A stretch of 64,000 bases of DNA. It comes from Ensifer adhaerens. Its GTDB lineage: Bacteria > Pseudomonadota > Alphaproteobacteria > Rhizobiales > Rhizobiaceae. Under the pieces are notes generated by a model. It worked only from the letters and a program-made list of their open reading frames with translations. It ran no database searches and had not been told where the DNA came from. A program made the translations under genes and the position numbers. Below are positions 1-8,868 of the stretch, in pieces; position 1 is the stretch's first letter; every line of letters begins with the position of its first letter. Location of the stretch: positions 1,351,501 to 1,415,500 of the forward strand of contig NZ_CP015881.1 of assembly GCF_000697965.2 (NCBI RefSeq), written 5' to 3'.

Positions 1-802
1 AGGCGTTGTCGTAGATGTACATGGCGAAGAAATAGGTGGAGCCGAGCGGTCCGCCCTTGGTCAGAAGCAGCGCGATCGTCAGCTGCTGGAAGGCCGAGAT
101 GATCGAGGTGATGAAGGTGAAGAGCAGCATCGGCCCGAGCATCGGCAGGGTGATGAAGACCATCTGCGCCCAGCCGGGAACGCCCGAAACGGTTGCGGCC
201 TCGTAGAGCTCCTTCGGGATGGCTTTCAGGCCCGTCAAGAGGATCAGCATCGTGCCGCCGAGCCCCCAGAGGCTGGCGATGATGATGGCGACGATCGCCA
301 GGTTGGGATCGCCGAGCCAGTTCGGCCCGTCGATGCCGACGAAGGAGAGCATGAAGTTCAAAAGCCCGTATTCCCGGCTGTAGATCCAGCTCCAGATCGT
401 CACCAGCGCGACGCCGGAAATGACGCTCGGCAGGTAGAAGGCGGTGCGGAAGAAGCCGCTGGCGAAGGTAATGTTATGCAACATCAGCGCCAGCAAGAAC
501 GACATGACGATGTTGAACGGCACATAGATTGCCGCAAACTTGACCGTAATCCAGAGGCTTTCCCAGAACTGCGGATCCTCGAACAGCATGGAACGATAGT
601 TTTCGAGCCCGACGAACGTGCGTTCACCGACGACGGGCCAGTCGTAGAAGCTCATTGTCAACGAGAAGACGAGCGGGCCAAGCGTGAAGAACAGAAACCC
701 GAGGATCCACGGGGAAATGAACAGATAGGCCGCGATGTGGCGGGCGAAGGCCGAGCGCTTGCGCTTGGCCGCGGCCGGCACTGCGGCTGTTGCATAGGTC
801 AT
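1..802 (-). CDS. Carbohydrate ABC transporter permease, MalF type (3' end cut by window)
   Basis: Inner-membrane permease of a carbohydrate-uptake ABC transporter. My translation from the ATG at 802 stays open to the window edge (267 codons). It shows a basic N terminus (KRKRSAFARH), a first membrane segment with the PWILGF motif typical of the family, and several further hydrophobic segments. The cytoplasmic EAA loop is recognisable (EAATVSG then PGWAQMVFITLPML), which docks the ATPase. It lies 25 bases after the binding-protein gene in the same operon, whose ATPase comes first. The C-terminal end, and probably a second MalG-type permease, lie outside the window. The family is clear; the substrate is unknown. 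Confidence 0.9.
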   Translation of the reverse strand, partial: MTYATAAVPAAAKRKRSAFARHIAAYLFISPWILGFLFFTLGPLVFSLTMSFYDWPVVGERTFVGLENYRSMLFEDPQFWESLWITVKFAAIYVPFNIVMSFLLALMLHNITFASGFFRTAFYLPSVISGVALVTIWSWIYSREYGLLNFMLSFVGIDGPNWLGDPNLAIVAIIIASLWGLGGTMLILLTGLKAIPKELYEAATVSGVPGWAQMVFITLPMLGPMLLFTFITSIISAFQQLTIALLLTKGGPLGSTYFFAMYIYDNA

Positions 803-827
803 GTCCATCTCCCCGGGCTCCCTTGTC

Positions 828-2057
828 TTACTTGATCAGCCGCTTCGAGCGGGCAACCGCCTCGTCGAGATGCTGCTTGGCATTGCCCTGGTCGATCATC
901 GTCGCCTCGATGGCGCGAGCGAGATTGTCCTGGACCTTGCCCCAGTTGGCGTTCTTCAGGAACGCATGGGTTTCGGTGTTGGAGGTCGCGAGAATGTCGA
1001 AGAACGGCTTGTAGATCGGGTCCTTGGTCATGCCCTTTGCTTCCGCAACGCTGGTGCGCACCGGCAGGTCGTTGATGCGCATGGCAACCGCTTCCGGCGA
1101 GGAGAAGAACTTGACGAATTCCCAGGCGAGGTCCGGATGGGCCGCATCCTTGGCGATCGAGATCGCCGAAACGCCGAGCGCCGAGTGGGCGGTCTTGTCG
1201 CCGAACTTCGGCAGTGGTGCTACGCCATACTTGATGCCGGATGCATCGATGCCGGACTTCGACCACATGGCGCTCTGGAACATCGCGATCTTGCCGCCCT
1301 TGAACAGCGTGCTGCCCGACGTGTCGTCGCCGAGGTTCAGCGTGATCGCTTCCTGCTTCTTGGCCATGTCGCCGAACATGTCGAGGACCTGGGCGGCGGC
1401 GTCGCTGTTCATGTAGCCGTCGATCTTTTTGCCATCGTCGGAAATGTACTTGGTGCCGTTCGACCAGAGGAACTGCTCGAAATCATAAGGGTCGGGCTTG
1501 GCGTCGACGGCAAAGCCATAGACCTTGTTTGGCTCGTCGCGGAACTTGGCAGCCTTGGCGCGCAGGTCGTCCCAGGTCCAGCCGTCCTTCGGTTCCTCGA
1601 CGCCGGCCTTGGCGAACATGTCCTTGTTGTAGAACACCACCTGGGTGGTGAAGCCCGACGGCATGCCGTAGGTCTTGCCTTCGACACGAACCGTGTTCAT
1701 CAGGCCCTTCGGGAAATCGTCCGGCTTGATCTCGGCCGCATCCTTGGCGATCAGCTCGTCGAGCGGCTTCAGCGACGTGTAGTATTGCGGGAAGTTCCAC
1801 ATATACATGACATCAGGCGGGTTTCCGGCACCGAAGGCGGCGATCAGCTTCTGATCGTAACCGTCGGCATAGGGTTCGACCTGAACCTTCACGCCCGGAT
1901 GCTTCTCCTCGAACTTCTTGGCGATTTCCTGCTGGATCGCCAGGCTTTCGTCCGTGTCCCAGGTCGCAAAGCGCAAGGTCTCTTCTGCGCGAGCCGTGGC
2001 GGTTCCAGCTATTCCCAGAACCATCAGCGAGCCGATGATCGACTTCCTGTTGAGCAT
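828..2057 (-). CDS. Extracellular sugar-binding protein of ABC transporter (family 1)
   Basis: Periplasmic solute-binding protein of 409 residues that delivers a carbohydrate to the adjacent permease. The open frame extends upstream to 2177, but the ATG at 2057 is chosen because it follows a strong AGGAGGAG ribosome site and begins a proper signal peptide (MLNRKSIIGSLMVLGIAG, cleavage near ARAEE). The mature part starts ETLRFATWDTDES and has the usual family-1 features, with an aromatic-rich middle (MYMWNFPQYYTSL) and a conserved AWEFVKFFSSPEA segment near the C terminus. It sits between the ATPase and permease genes. The substrate cannot be read from sequence alone. Confidence 0.92.
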   Translation of the reverse strand: MLNRKSIIGSLMVLGIAGTATARAEETLRFATWDTDESLAIQQEIAKKFEEKHPGVKVQVEPYADGYDQKLIAAFGAGNPPDVMYMWNFPQYYTSLKPLDELIAKDAAEIKPDDFPKGLMNTVRVEGKTYGMPSGFTTQVVFYNKDMFAKAGVEEPKDGWTWDDLRAKAAKFRDEPNKVYGFAVDAKPDPYDFEQFLWSNGTKYISDDGKKIDGYMNSDAAAQVLDMFGDMAKKQEAITLNLGDDTSGSTLFKGGKIAMFQSAMWSKSGIDASGIKYGVAPLPKFGDKTAHSALGVSAISIAKDAAHPDLAWEFVKFFSSPEAVAMRINDLPVRTSVAEAKGMTKDPIYKPFFDILATSNTETHAFLKNANWGKVQDNLARAIEATMIDQGNAKQHLDEAVARSKRLIK

Positions 2058-2077
2058 GTTTCTCCTCCTCCTTCGGG

Positions 2078-3226
2078 TTACGCGACCCGCTTTGCCTTTT
2101 CCTGATTGATGAGCGCCTGCGTCTCGCCATCGAGACGTCGGGCAACCGACTGGCCATCGCCGTCGAACAGATGGCAATGCTCGGCCGGCAGACGCAGATG
2201 CACGCGCTCGCGGGCGGAAACCGGATGCGTGCCGCGCACGACCGCGGTCATGTCGCCACCATTCTGAAGGCTGATATGGACGTGGCTTTCCGTGCCGAGC
2301 CGCTCGACGAGGCGCACGTCGCCGACGAGGTGACCCTCCTCGGCCGAAACCAGCTCGATCTTGTCCGGGCGAATGCCGAGCGTCACCGACTTGGGCTTGG
2401 CGACCGGTGCGGCCGAGAGCATTTCGAGCGTGAGCGGATGGGCGAGACCACCGCCGTTGAGCGTCACCGCCGTATCGACCTGCGACGTCACTTCGGTGGT
2501 CACGAAGTTCATGCGCGGCGAGCCGATGAAGCCGGCGACGAACAGGTTGGCCGGCTGATAGAAGAGTTCGAGCGGCGTACCGAACTGGCTGACCTTGCCC
2601 TTGTCGAGCACAACGACACGATCGGACAGCGTCATCGCTTCCACCTGGTCGTGGGTCACATAGATCATCGTCACGCCGAGACGTTCATGCAGCGCCGCAA
2701 GTTCGACGCGCATGGTGACGCGCAGGCCCGCGTCGAGGTTCGACAGCGGCTCGTCGAGCAGGAAGAGCTTTGGCTCACGCACGATCGCGCGGCCGATCGC
2801 CACCCGCTGGCGCTGGCCGCCGGAAAGCTGGCGCGGCTTGCGGGCCAGCAGTTCCTTGATGCGCAGGATGTCGGCAGCGCTCTCGACGCGGCGGTCGATC
2901 TCGTCGCGTTTCATGCCGTTCAGCGCCAGACCGAAGGACAGGTTCTTGCGCACGTTCATGTGCGGATAAAGCGCGTAGTTCTGGAAGACCATGGCGATGT
3001 CGCGCTTGGCCGAAGCGACGTCGGTGATATCGCGATCGCCGAGATGGATCGAGCCGCCGTCGAGATCCTCGAGGCCGGCGATCGAGCGCAGCAGCGTGCT
3101 CTTGCCGCAGCCGGACGGACCGAGGAAGCAGACGAACTCGCCGTCGGCGATATCGAGGTTGATACCCTTCAAGACTTCGAGCGAACCAAAGCCTTTGCGC
3201 AAATTGTCGATGCGGATCGCTGCCAA
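2078..3226 (-). CDS. Sugar ABC transporter ATP-binding protein (UgpC/MalK/MsmX type)
   Basis: ATPase subunit that energises sugar import. The TTG at 3226 is the likely start: it follows a GGGAGG ribosome site and begins LAAIRIDNLRKGFGS, giving 382 residues, normal for the MalK class; the frame is open further up but that part has no homology-like pattern. Visible are Walker A (GPSGCGKST), the Q loop (MVFQNYALYPHM), signature [14 protein letters not shown], Walker B (LFLLDEPLSNLD), the H loop (YVTHD) and a C-terminal TOBE-like region of about 130 residues. It is the first gene of the leftward operon and sits directly downstream of paired LacI-type operators. Confidence 0.93.
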   Translation of the reverse strand: MAAIRIDNLRKGFGSLEVLKGINLDIADGEFVCFLGPSGCGKSTLLRSIAGLEDLDGGSIHLGDRDITDVASAKRDIAMVFQNYALYPHMNVRKNLSFGLALNGMKRDEIDRRVESAADILRIKELLARKPRQLSGGQRQRVAIGRAIVREPKLFLLDEPLSNLDAGLRVTMRVELAALHERLGVTMIYVTHDQVEAMTLSDRVVVLDKGKVSQFGTPLELFYQPANLFVAGFIGSPRMNFVTTEVTSQVDTAVTLNGGGLAHPLTLEMLSAAPVAKPKSVTLGIRPDKIELVSAEEGHLVGDVRLVERLGTESHVHISLQNGGDMTAVVRGTHPVSARERVHLRLPAEHCHLFDGDGQSVARRLDGETQALINQEKAKRVA

Positions 3227-3283
3227 CGGGCCCTCCCTGCCGGCGGAGCACTGCTGCGGCCAACGGCCGAGTTGCAGCACCAA

Positions 3284-3318
3284 GTTAAACGTTTATATGC
3301 ACGATAAAAACGTTTAAC
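3284..3318 (-). promoter_or_regulatory. Paired LacI-type operators over the sugar ABC promoter
   Basis: Two inverted-repeat sites with AACGTT cores lie at 3288-3293 and 3309-3314, centres exactly 21 bp apart; the first reads GTTAAACGTTTAT and the second ATAAAAACGTTTAAC. On the minus strand a fair sigma-70 promoter fits around them: TTTACA at 3329-3324, a 17-base spacer, and TATCGT at 3306-3301. One operator fills the spacer and the other lies just past the -10 box, about 60 bases before the TTG start. An AACGTT-centred palindrome is typical for LacI-family repressors. The same arrangement recurs upstream of the LacI gene that starts at 10708. Confidence 0.72.
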
Positions 3319-3380
3319 TTTCTTGTAAAGCGGAAAATCGCATCGATCCGATTTTGCTGTTGAGAGCAGAGAGCAATGAC

Positions 3381-3409
3381 AAAACGGCCGCCCGGAGGCG
3401 GCCGTTTTT
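3381..3409 (-). terminator. Intrinsic terminator after the fusion gene
   Basis: A GC-rich hairpin with arms AACGGCCGCC and GGCGGCCGTT and a 4-base loop lies just past the stop codon of the fusion gene. It is flanked by A and T runs on both sides, so it could act in both directions. It separates the amino-acid/fusion operon from the sugar ABC operon promoter. Confidence 0.85.
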
Positions 3410-3420
3410 GGTCTTTTGTC

Positions 3421-6400
3421 TCAGACGCTTAGACGCTGAAGCGTATCGTCCAGCGCATCGAGGAAGCGGTCGCAATCCTCGGCGCTGAAGGGCGCCGGCG
3501 GCTTCACCTTCAGCACATTGTGGTGCGGTCCCTCGCTGCTCAAGAGAATGCGGTGCTTGCGCTTCATCTCGGCAATGACGAAATCAAGCTCGCGCGCTGC
3601 CGGCTCCAGCGTCTCGCGGTTGCGCACCAGTTCGATGCCGTTGAAGAGGCCGTGGCCTCTGACATCACCGATGATCGCGTGTTTGCCGGCGAGCGTCCGC
3701 GCCCCGTCCATCAGCCTGTCACCGACGACGCGGCAATGGTTCATTAGCCGCTCGTCGCGGATGACATCGAGCACGGCAAGGCCGATCTCGGCCGAGACCG
3801 GATTGCCGCCGAAGGTGTTGAAATACTCCATGCCGTTGGCAAAGGAGGCCGCGATCGCTTCGGTCGTGACGACGGCCGCCATCGGGTGGCCGTTGCCTAT
3901 CGGCTTGCCCATGGTGACGATGTCAGGCACGACGCCCTGGAGTTCATGCGCCCACATGTGGCTGCCCACGCGGCCGAAGCCCACCTGCACCTCGTCGGCG
4001 AGGCAGAGGCCGCCGGCGGCGCGCACATGCGCATAGGCTTCGCGCAGATACCTTTCCGGAAGCGACAATTGCCCACCGGTCCCAAGAATGCCTTCGCTGA
4101 AGAAAAGCGCCGGGCGGCGACCATCGGCAGCAAGAACCGCAACCTGGCTGCGCACATCCTCGGCATATTTCCGGCCCGCATCCGCGTCACCATAGCGATA
4201 GCGCCCGCGATAGAGGTCCGGCATCTCGGCGACCTTCACATGCAACGCCTGCCCTTCCCCGCCCTTGCCGGCGAACTTGTAGGGGCTGACGTCGATCAGG
4301 CTCGACAGGTGGCCGTGATAGGCGTGGTCGACGGTGATGATGTCGCGATTGCCGGTATAGGCGCGCGCCAGCCGGATCGCCAGGTCGTTCGCCTCGCTGC
4401 CGGAATTGACGAAGAAGCAGACGTTGAGCGGATCCGGAAACTGCGCGGCGAGCCTGCGGGAATATTCGACCAGCGAATCGTGCAGGTAGCGCGAATTGGT
4501 GTTCAGCCGCTGCATCTGCGCCTGTGCGGCCTTGACGACGCGCGGGTGGCAATGGCCGACGTGGCAGACATTGTTGACCATGTCGAGCCAGCGCGTGCCG
4601 TCCTCGTCGATCAGATACGCGCCTTCGCCACCGACGATCTTCAAGGGTGTCGCGCTATAGGCGATGCTCAGCGACCGACCAATGCGACGATGGCGTTCAC
4701 GCACAAGAAAGGCCTTGTCGCGCGGGACGATCACAGAGACCGGCACCGAAAGGCCAAGCACGACGCTCGGGTCCGGGCTCACTTCGCGCCAGACCTGCCA
4801 TTGATCGCGCACGCCGACGCCATGCATCTGTCCGGCGAGACCGAGATGATCGGTGACGATCTGGAAATGCAGATGCGGCGCCCAGTTGCCGTTTTCGTCA
4901 GCGGAACCGAAGGCGGCAAAAACCTCGCCCTTGGCGATCGCCTGCCCCTTGGCGAGCTTGGCAACGCTGTTGCGCGAAAGATGACCGTAGAGCGTCCAGA
5001 AGCGCAGACCGCCTTCGACCTCGTGCTCGAGAAGTACGGTCGGACCGAAACCAAAGGCAACCGCGTCGTCGTGTATGTAGGCGACCTTGCCGGCGAAGGG
5101 TGCCGAGACCGGCTCGCCCGCCGGCGCGAAGATGTCGACGCCGAGATGCACCGAGCGCCGCGCGCCTTCGATCGCGGTCTCATAGGCGTCGCCCTGGTAG
5201 ATCCCGCGATCCTCGCCGTAGAGGCCGATGCCGAAGGCGGCGCCTTCGCTGGCGATCTGGGCCATGATGCGGGCTTCAGCTTCCGCCGCATCGAGGCTTG
5301 ACCATCGCGCGGCCTCCGGGCCGGCGGCGGAGAAATCGCACACCGTCACCTTCGGTTTTTTGACCGAGGGCCGAACGATCGGCGCGAAGTCATGCGCGTT
5401 CTTTTCGAGCCAGCGAACCACGGCAGCGGCATGCGGGATCGGCGCGAAGCCGCAGGCATCGCGGATGCGCGCGATGGCGATTGCGCGGTTTTCGCCCTGC
5501 AGGCGATTGAGCTCGCGCCAGACATCCTCCTGGCTGACGAGCAGATAGGTATTCTCAGGATTGTCCCGGATCTGCTTTGCCGCCATGCACATGCTGACGG
5601 CGTAGCGGGTCTTGACCAGATCGAAGACCAGTTCGACTTCCGCCTCGCTTAGCAGATTGACCTGATGGTAGGCGCCGGCAAGGGCTGCAACCGTGCCGAC
5701 CGGATCGGGAGACCCGATCAGCGCATAGGCAGAGGCGACGGCGATCTCGATCACGCGCCAGGTCTCGACCATATCACCGAAGTCGAGCAAGCCGCTGACA
5801 ACGCCATCCTTGTCGAGCAGCACGTTGTAGTCGTTGGCGTCGTTGTGAATGACCTGCTTCGGGCAGGAGGCAAGACGCGGAAGGACCGTCGAAGAAAAGT
5901 GCTCGAGGATCGCCTGAACCGCTTCCCGCTTGTCGGCGCCGTCGATCAGTTCCACATGGCAAGCGTGCATGTCGGCGCGGCCGATGTCCCAGGCATAGAG
6001 CCGCTTGGCGCCCGCATGGGAGAAATCTTCGAGGCCGCGGTCAAGACCGGCGAGCAGGCGCCCGAGGCTTTCGGCGCTCGCCATGTGGCGAAGCGGCGCC
6101 TTCGCCCAGATATCGCCGGGCAGCCAGGCGAGCAGCCGTGCGGTGCGCGGGCCTCGAAGTTCGATCTTGCTGGTGACGCCACCCGAGCGATCGCGAAACG
6201 TCCGTGAGATCGGCAGCCCCGAATCCTTGGCGGCGATGTGTTCGAGCACCGCAATCTGCATCTCGAGTTCGTCCGCATCGCCGGCAGCGTGCAGCTTCAA
6301 CAGATACTCCTGGCCATCGGCAGCCGAGACACGATAGTTGAGATCGTGCTCGCCCTGCAGCGGCGAGAGGCTTGCCTCGATGCCGTAGGTCTCAATGAGC

Positions 6401-6453
6401 CAGATCCGGATCGTTGCCAATTCCTGCTCGGTTCTCAAATCTCTGTCTGCCAT
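3421..6453 (-). CDS. Fusion: APH-type small-molecule kinase + M23 peptidase-like domain + class III PLP aminotransferase/phospho-lyase
   Basis: 1010-residue protein with three domains. Residues about 1-345 form an aminoglycoside-phosphotransferase-like kinase with catalytic HNDANDYN (H203, D205, N210) and LLDFGD (D224). Residues about 400-560 resemble M23 metallopeptidases, with zinc ligands HLGVD (H436, D440) and HLH (H527, H529). Residues about 585-1005 are a class III PLP enzyme: SGSEAND, D820 in LADEVQVGFGR and Schiff-base lysine K850 in MGKPIGNGHP. The last motif matches the animal ethanolamine-phosphate/phosphohydroxylysine phospho-lyases (AGXT2L), and the kinase resembles hydroxylysine kinase. 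Inference: it phosphorylates an amino alcohol or hydroxy amino acid, then eliminates phosphate. Last gene of a LacI-led operon, 12 bases after a dehydrogenase gene. Confidence 0.9.
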   Translation of the reverse strand: MADRDLRTEQELATIRIWLIETYGIEASLSPLQGEHDLNYRVSAADGQEYLLKLHAAGDADELEMQIAVLEHIAAKDSGLPISRTFRDRSGGVTSKIELRGPRTARLLAWLPGDIWAKAPLRHMASAESLGRLLAGLDRGLEDFSHAGAKRLYAWDIGRADMHACHVELIDGADKREAVQAILEHFSSTVLPRLASCPKQVIHNDANDYNVLLDKDGVVSGLLDFGDMVETWRVIEIAVASAYALIGSPDPVGTVAALAGAYHQVNLLSEAEVELVFDLVKTRYAVSMCMAAKQIRDNPENTYLLVSQEDVWRELNRLQGENRAIAIARIRDACGFAPIPHAAAVVRWLEKNAHDFAPIVRPSVKKPKVTVCDFSAAGPEAARWSSLDAAEAEARIMAQIASEGAAFGIGLYGEDRGIYQGDAYETAIEGARRSVHLGVDIFAPAGEPVSAPFAGKVAYIHDDAVAFGFGPTVLLEHEVEGGLRFWTLYGHLSRNSVAKLAKGQAIAKGEVFAAFGSADENGNWAPHLHFQIVTDHLGLAGQMHGVGVRDQWQVWREVSPDPSVVLGLSVPVSVIVPRDKAFLVRERHRRIGRSLSIAYSATPLKIVGGEGAYLIDEDGTRWLDMVNNVCHVGHCHPRVVKAAQAQMQRLNTNSRYLHDSLVEYSRRLAAQFPDPLNVCFFVNSGSEANDLAIRLARAYTGNRDIITVDHAYHGHLSSLIDVSPYKFAGKGGEGQALHVKVAEMPDLYRGRYRYGDADAGRKYAEDVRSQVAVLAADGRRPALFFSEGILGTGGQLSLPERYLREAYAHVRAAGGLCLADEVQVGFGRVGSHMWAHELQGVVPDIVTMGKPIGNGHPMAAVVTTEAIAASFANGMEYFNTFGGNPVSAEIGLAVLDVIRDERLMNHCRVVGDRLMDGARTLAGKHAIIGDVRGHGLFNGIELVRNRETLEPAARELDFVIAEMKRKHRILLSSEGPHHNVLKVKPPAPFSAEDCDRFLDALDDTLQRLSV

Positions 6454-6465
6454 TTCACTGTCCTG

Positions 6466-7158
6466 TCACCACGAAACCCGGCGCCCGTCATAGGCGCGGA
6501 AACTGCCGCTATCGGCCAAACCTGTGCCGTCGATGATCGCCTTCAGCCCGGCAGCACTTGTCGCCACCGAAACGACGGCTTCGCTGCCGCCCATATCCGT
6601 CTGCACCCAACCAGGATGCAGCGAGACGACGGAAATCCCGTCGCCCTTCAGATCCTGCGCCAGCTTGACCGTCGCCATGTTCAGGGCCGCCTTGGAGCAG
6701 CGATAGGCATAGTCGCCGTCATCATCATCGAGCGTGCCTTCGGCAAGGGAGCCGGCGCGGCTGCTGATATTGGCGACGACGCGATGTTCGCCGGCGCGCA
6801 GGTTCGCAAGGAGCGCCCGCGTCACCAGCAGCGGAGCCAGCGCATTGACGCGCATAACGTCGAGAAAATCGCCCGGTTCAAGCGTCGCGAGGCCGCCGGT
6901 ATCGCCGCGCACGGCCGCATTGTTGATCAGCAGATCGATCGCGACGCCTTGCAGCGACTGACCGAGAGCCTCGATCGATGCGGGATCGGCAACGTCCAGC
7001 ACCAACCGATCCGCCGAACCTTCGCTCGCGACCGGTCCCCGCTGGCAGGCGATCACCCGCCAGCCGTCTTCGGCGTAAAGCCGCGCGAGTTCTGCGCCGA
7101 GCCCGCGGGAGGCGCCCGTGATCAGAACCGTGCGGAGCCTAGCGGTGCTTGATGTCAT
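6466..7158 (-). CDS. Short-chain dehydrogenase/reductase
   Basis: NAD(P)-dependent oxidoreductase of 230 residues, cytoplasmic. It shows the Rossmann motif GASRGLGAEL near residue 16, NNAA in place of NNAG, and the catalytic YRCSK (Tyr-x3-Lys). The start codon overlaps the end of the permease gene by 20 bases, and the stop lies 12 bases before the fusion gene, so it is co-transcribed and probably translationally coupled. Context suggests that it oxidises or reduces an aldehyde or alcohol made in the fusion-enzyme pathway, for example the semialdehyde left by a phospho-lyase. That role is inference; the family is certain. Confidence 0.9.
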   Translation of the reverse strand: MTSSTARLRTVLITGASRGLGAELARLYAEDGWRVIACQRGPVASEGSADRLVLDVADPASIEALGQSLQGVAIDLLINNAAVRGDTGGLATLEPGDFLDVMRVNALAPLLVTRALLANLRAGEHRVVANISSRAGSLAEGTLDDDDGDYAYRCSKAALNMATVKLAQDLKGDGISVVSLHPGWVQTDMGGSEAVVSVATSAAGLKAIIDGTGLADSGSFRAYDGRRVSW

Positions 7159-8794
7159 ATTTCCGCTCGATCATGTTGACGAGGCTGGCCGCCGCCAACG
7201 TCAGGAAGATGTAGAAGATCGCCGCCGAGTTATAGGGCGCGAACGGCAGGAAGCTTGCCGACTGGAACTCCCGCATGCGCTGGGTGATGTCGCGGATCGA
7301 CAGGATCGACAGCAGCGACGTGTCCTTGAGGATCGCGATCAGTTCGTTGCCAAGCGGCGGGATGATGATGCGGAAAGCCTGCGGCAGCACGACGAGACGC
7401 GCCGTCTGCCAACGGTTGAGGCCGATGCTGCGCGCCGCTTCGACCTGGCCGACCGGGATCGCATTGATGCCCGAGCGGAAGATTTCGGCGAGATAGGCCG
7501 AATAGGCGAGTGCCATCGCGACGATGCCGCGCATCAGGTTTGGCGGGTCGAGCACCCCTTGCGTCGCGTCCTTCAACGCCCCGCTCAAGGGCAGGCCGAC
7601 ATAAAGCACGATCACCAGCATCGGAATGCCGCGGATCGTATCGACGATGAACTCCGAGCCGATCGCCAGAGGATGGCGCTGGTGCAGATAGCCGCCGAAA
7701 GTGAGAAGGCCAAGGATGATGGCAAGCACGGCGACGGTGACACCGGCGGCACGGTCGCGGTCGTTGAGCGCCTCGGTCTTCCACAGGACCGGCATGTCTG
7801 CCGGAGCGGAGGCAGCCGGCAGCAAGGCCCCGGAAACGCCCTCGCCCTTGGCAATCGACGCCAGCGCCTCGGTCGGGCCGACGAAGGTGCGGACCGGCGT
7901 TTCCGTCTGCGGCGCGCCTTCATACTGACCGAAACGCACGGCGCTGATGAGCCCCGCCGGCGTATTGGTGATGATGCCGACCTTGCCGTCCAGCGTGCCG
8001 GCGAGCACGTAGGTGTCGCGCGGCTGCATGAGGAACCAGCCGGCCGCAACCGCCAGCACCAGGGTGGCGATCGCAAAATAGAGGCTGGTCCTGACGGTTG
8101 AGTGCAGTTGCAACAGCCCAACCCAGACAAGGCCCATGAGCGCCGCCAGGATATAAGCTGCGATCGCCGCGCGGATGGTGGTCGCCACACCGGCCGCAAA
8201 GGCGATATGGGCGAAGAAGAAGATGAAGACGAGACCCGCACCGTTGACGAGGCCGATGATCCAGCGCGCGATGCGGCGCGACCTTCCGTCAGGAGGAGCA
8301 TCGGGACGTCTGCTCCAGAAATGAAGACCAAGACCAATCAGCGTGACCCCCAGATAGGCGGGAAACAGCCAGGCCTCGACGCCCTGCACCATGAGATCCG
8401 CAGCCTCGGTCAATTGCCGTGGTGTCACGCCCTTTGCGATCAATGTCGACTTGAACGGATCGACGCCATTGGCGACGACGGACGCGATGAAGGGATGGAT
8501 ATTGTGGCCGATGACGAGAACGGCGGCGGCAGCGAGATTGAGGAGCGCCGCCACATTGGCGAGGCGCGGACGCGGCGCCTTGGCGCGCGAGAATACGAGC
8601 ACCGCGATGCCCGAAGTAAATGCGATCGCCAGCGCCAGAAAGCCAGGCACGAAGGCCGACGAACCGTTTTCGACACCGAGGATCGCCCGCAGCGAGCGCT
8701 GATAGTCGCCGGAGGAAATAAACAGGTAGATGATGAAGGGCAGCGCGGTCAGGATGATCAGATTGCTCGGACGCACGCTTCTCAGGAACGACAT
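7139..8794 (-). CDS. Amino-acid ABC transporter permease (HisM/GlnP family) with long N-terminal membrane domain
   Basis: 551-residue inner-membrane protein. The last ~220 residues are a classic polar amino-acid permease (EFIVDTIRGIPMLVIV, then the EAA loop EAARSIGLNRWQTARLVVLP). The first ~330 residues carry about seven additional hydrophobic segments and a soluble stretch of about 80 residues before the permease domain. Typical HisM/GlnP permeases have only 220-400 residues, so the front half is unusual. The start ATG follows GGAGGAATGA. It sits between the binding-protein and dehydrogenase genes; no ATPase gene is found in this operon, so one must be supplied from elsewhere. Confidence 0.88.
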   Translation of the reverse strand: MSFLRSVRPSNLIILTALPFIIYLFISSGDYQRSLRAILGVENGSSAFVPGFLALAIAFTSGIAVLVFSRAKAPRPRLANVAALLNLAAAAVLVIGHNIHPFIASVVANGVDPFKSTLIAKGVTPRQLTEAADLMVQGVEAWLFPAYLGVTLIGLGLHFWSRRPDAPPDGRSRRIARWIIGLVNGAGLVFIFFFAHIAFAAGVATTIRAAIAAYILAALMGLVWVGLLQLHSTVRTSLYFAIATLVLAVAAGWFLMQPRDTYVLAGTLDGKVGIITNTPAGLISAVRFGQYEGAPQTETPVRTFVGPTEALASIAKGEGVSGALLPAASAPADMPVLWKTEALNDRDRAAGVTVAVLAIILGLLTFGGYLHQRHPLAIGSEFIVDTIRGIPMLVIVLYVGLPLSGALKDATQGVLDPPNLMRGIVAMALAYSAYLAEIFRSGINAIPVGQVEAARSIGLNRWQTARLVVLPQAFRIIIPPLGNELIAILKDTSLLSILSIRDITQRMREFQSASFLPFAPYNSAAIFYIFLTLAAASLVNMIERKYDIKHR

Positions 8795-8828
8795 TCATTC
8801 CTCCGGGGGCATAGATTAGACAGACGGA

Positions 8829-8852
8829 GGACCCGGAGCATGCTCCGGGTCC
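8829..8852. repeat. Perfect 24-bp palindrome between binding-protein and permease genes
   Basis: The arms GGACCCGGAGCA and TGCTCCGGGTCC form a perfect hairpin in the gap between the two genes. No T run follows, so it is more likely an mRNA-stabilising or attenuating hairpin that keeps binding-protein message above permease message than a full terminator. Confidence 0.6.
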
Positions 8853-8868
8853 GATCGGCGTTGAGAAC

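Noticed and set aside
3886..5301. Long rightward open frame of 471 codons inside the fusion gene
   Set aside because: It lies antisense to a gene with full catalytic motifs and its product is rich in Arg, His and Asp without any domain pattern, as expected from high-G+C shadow frames.
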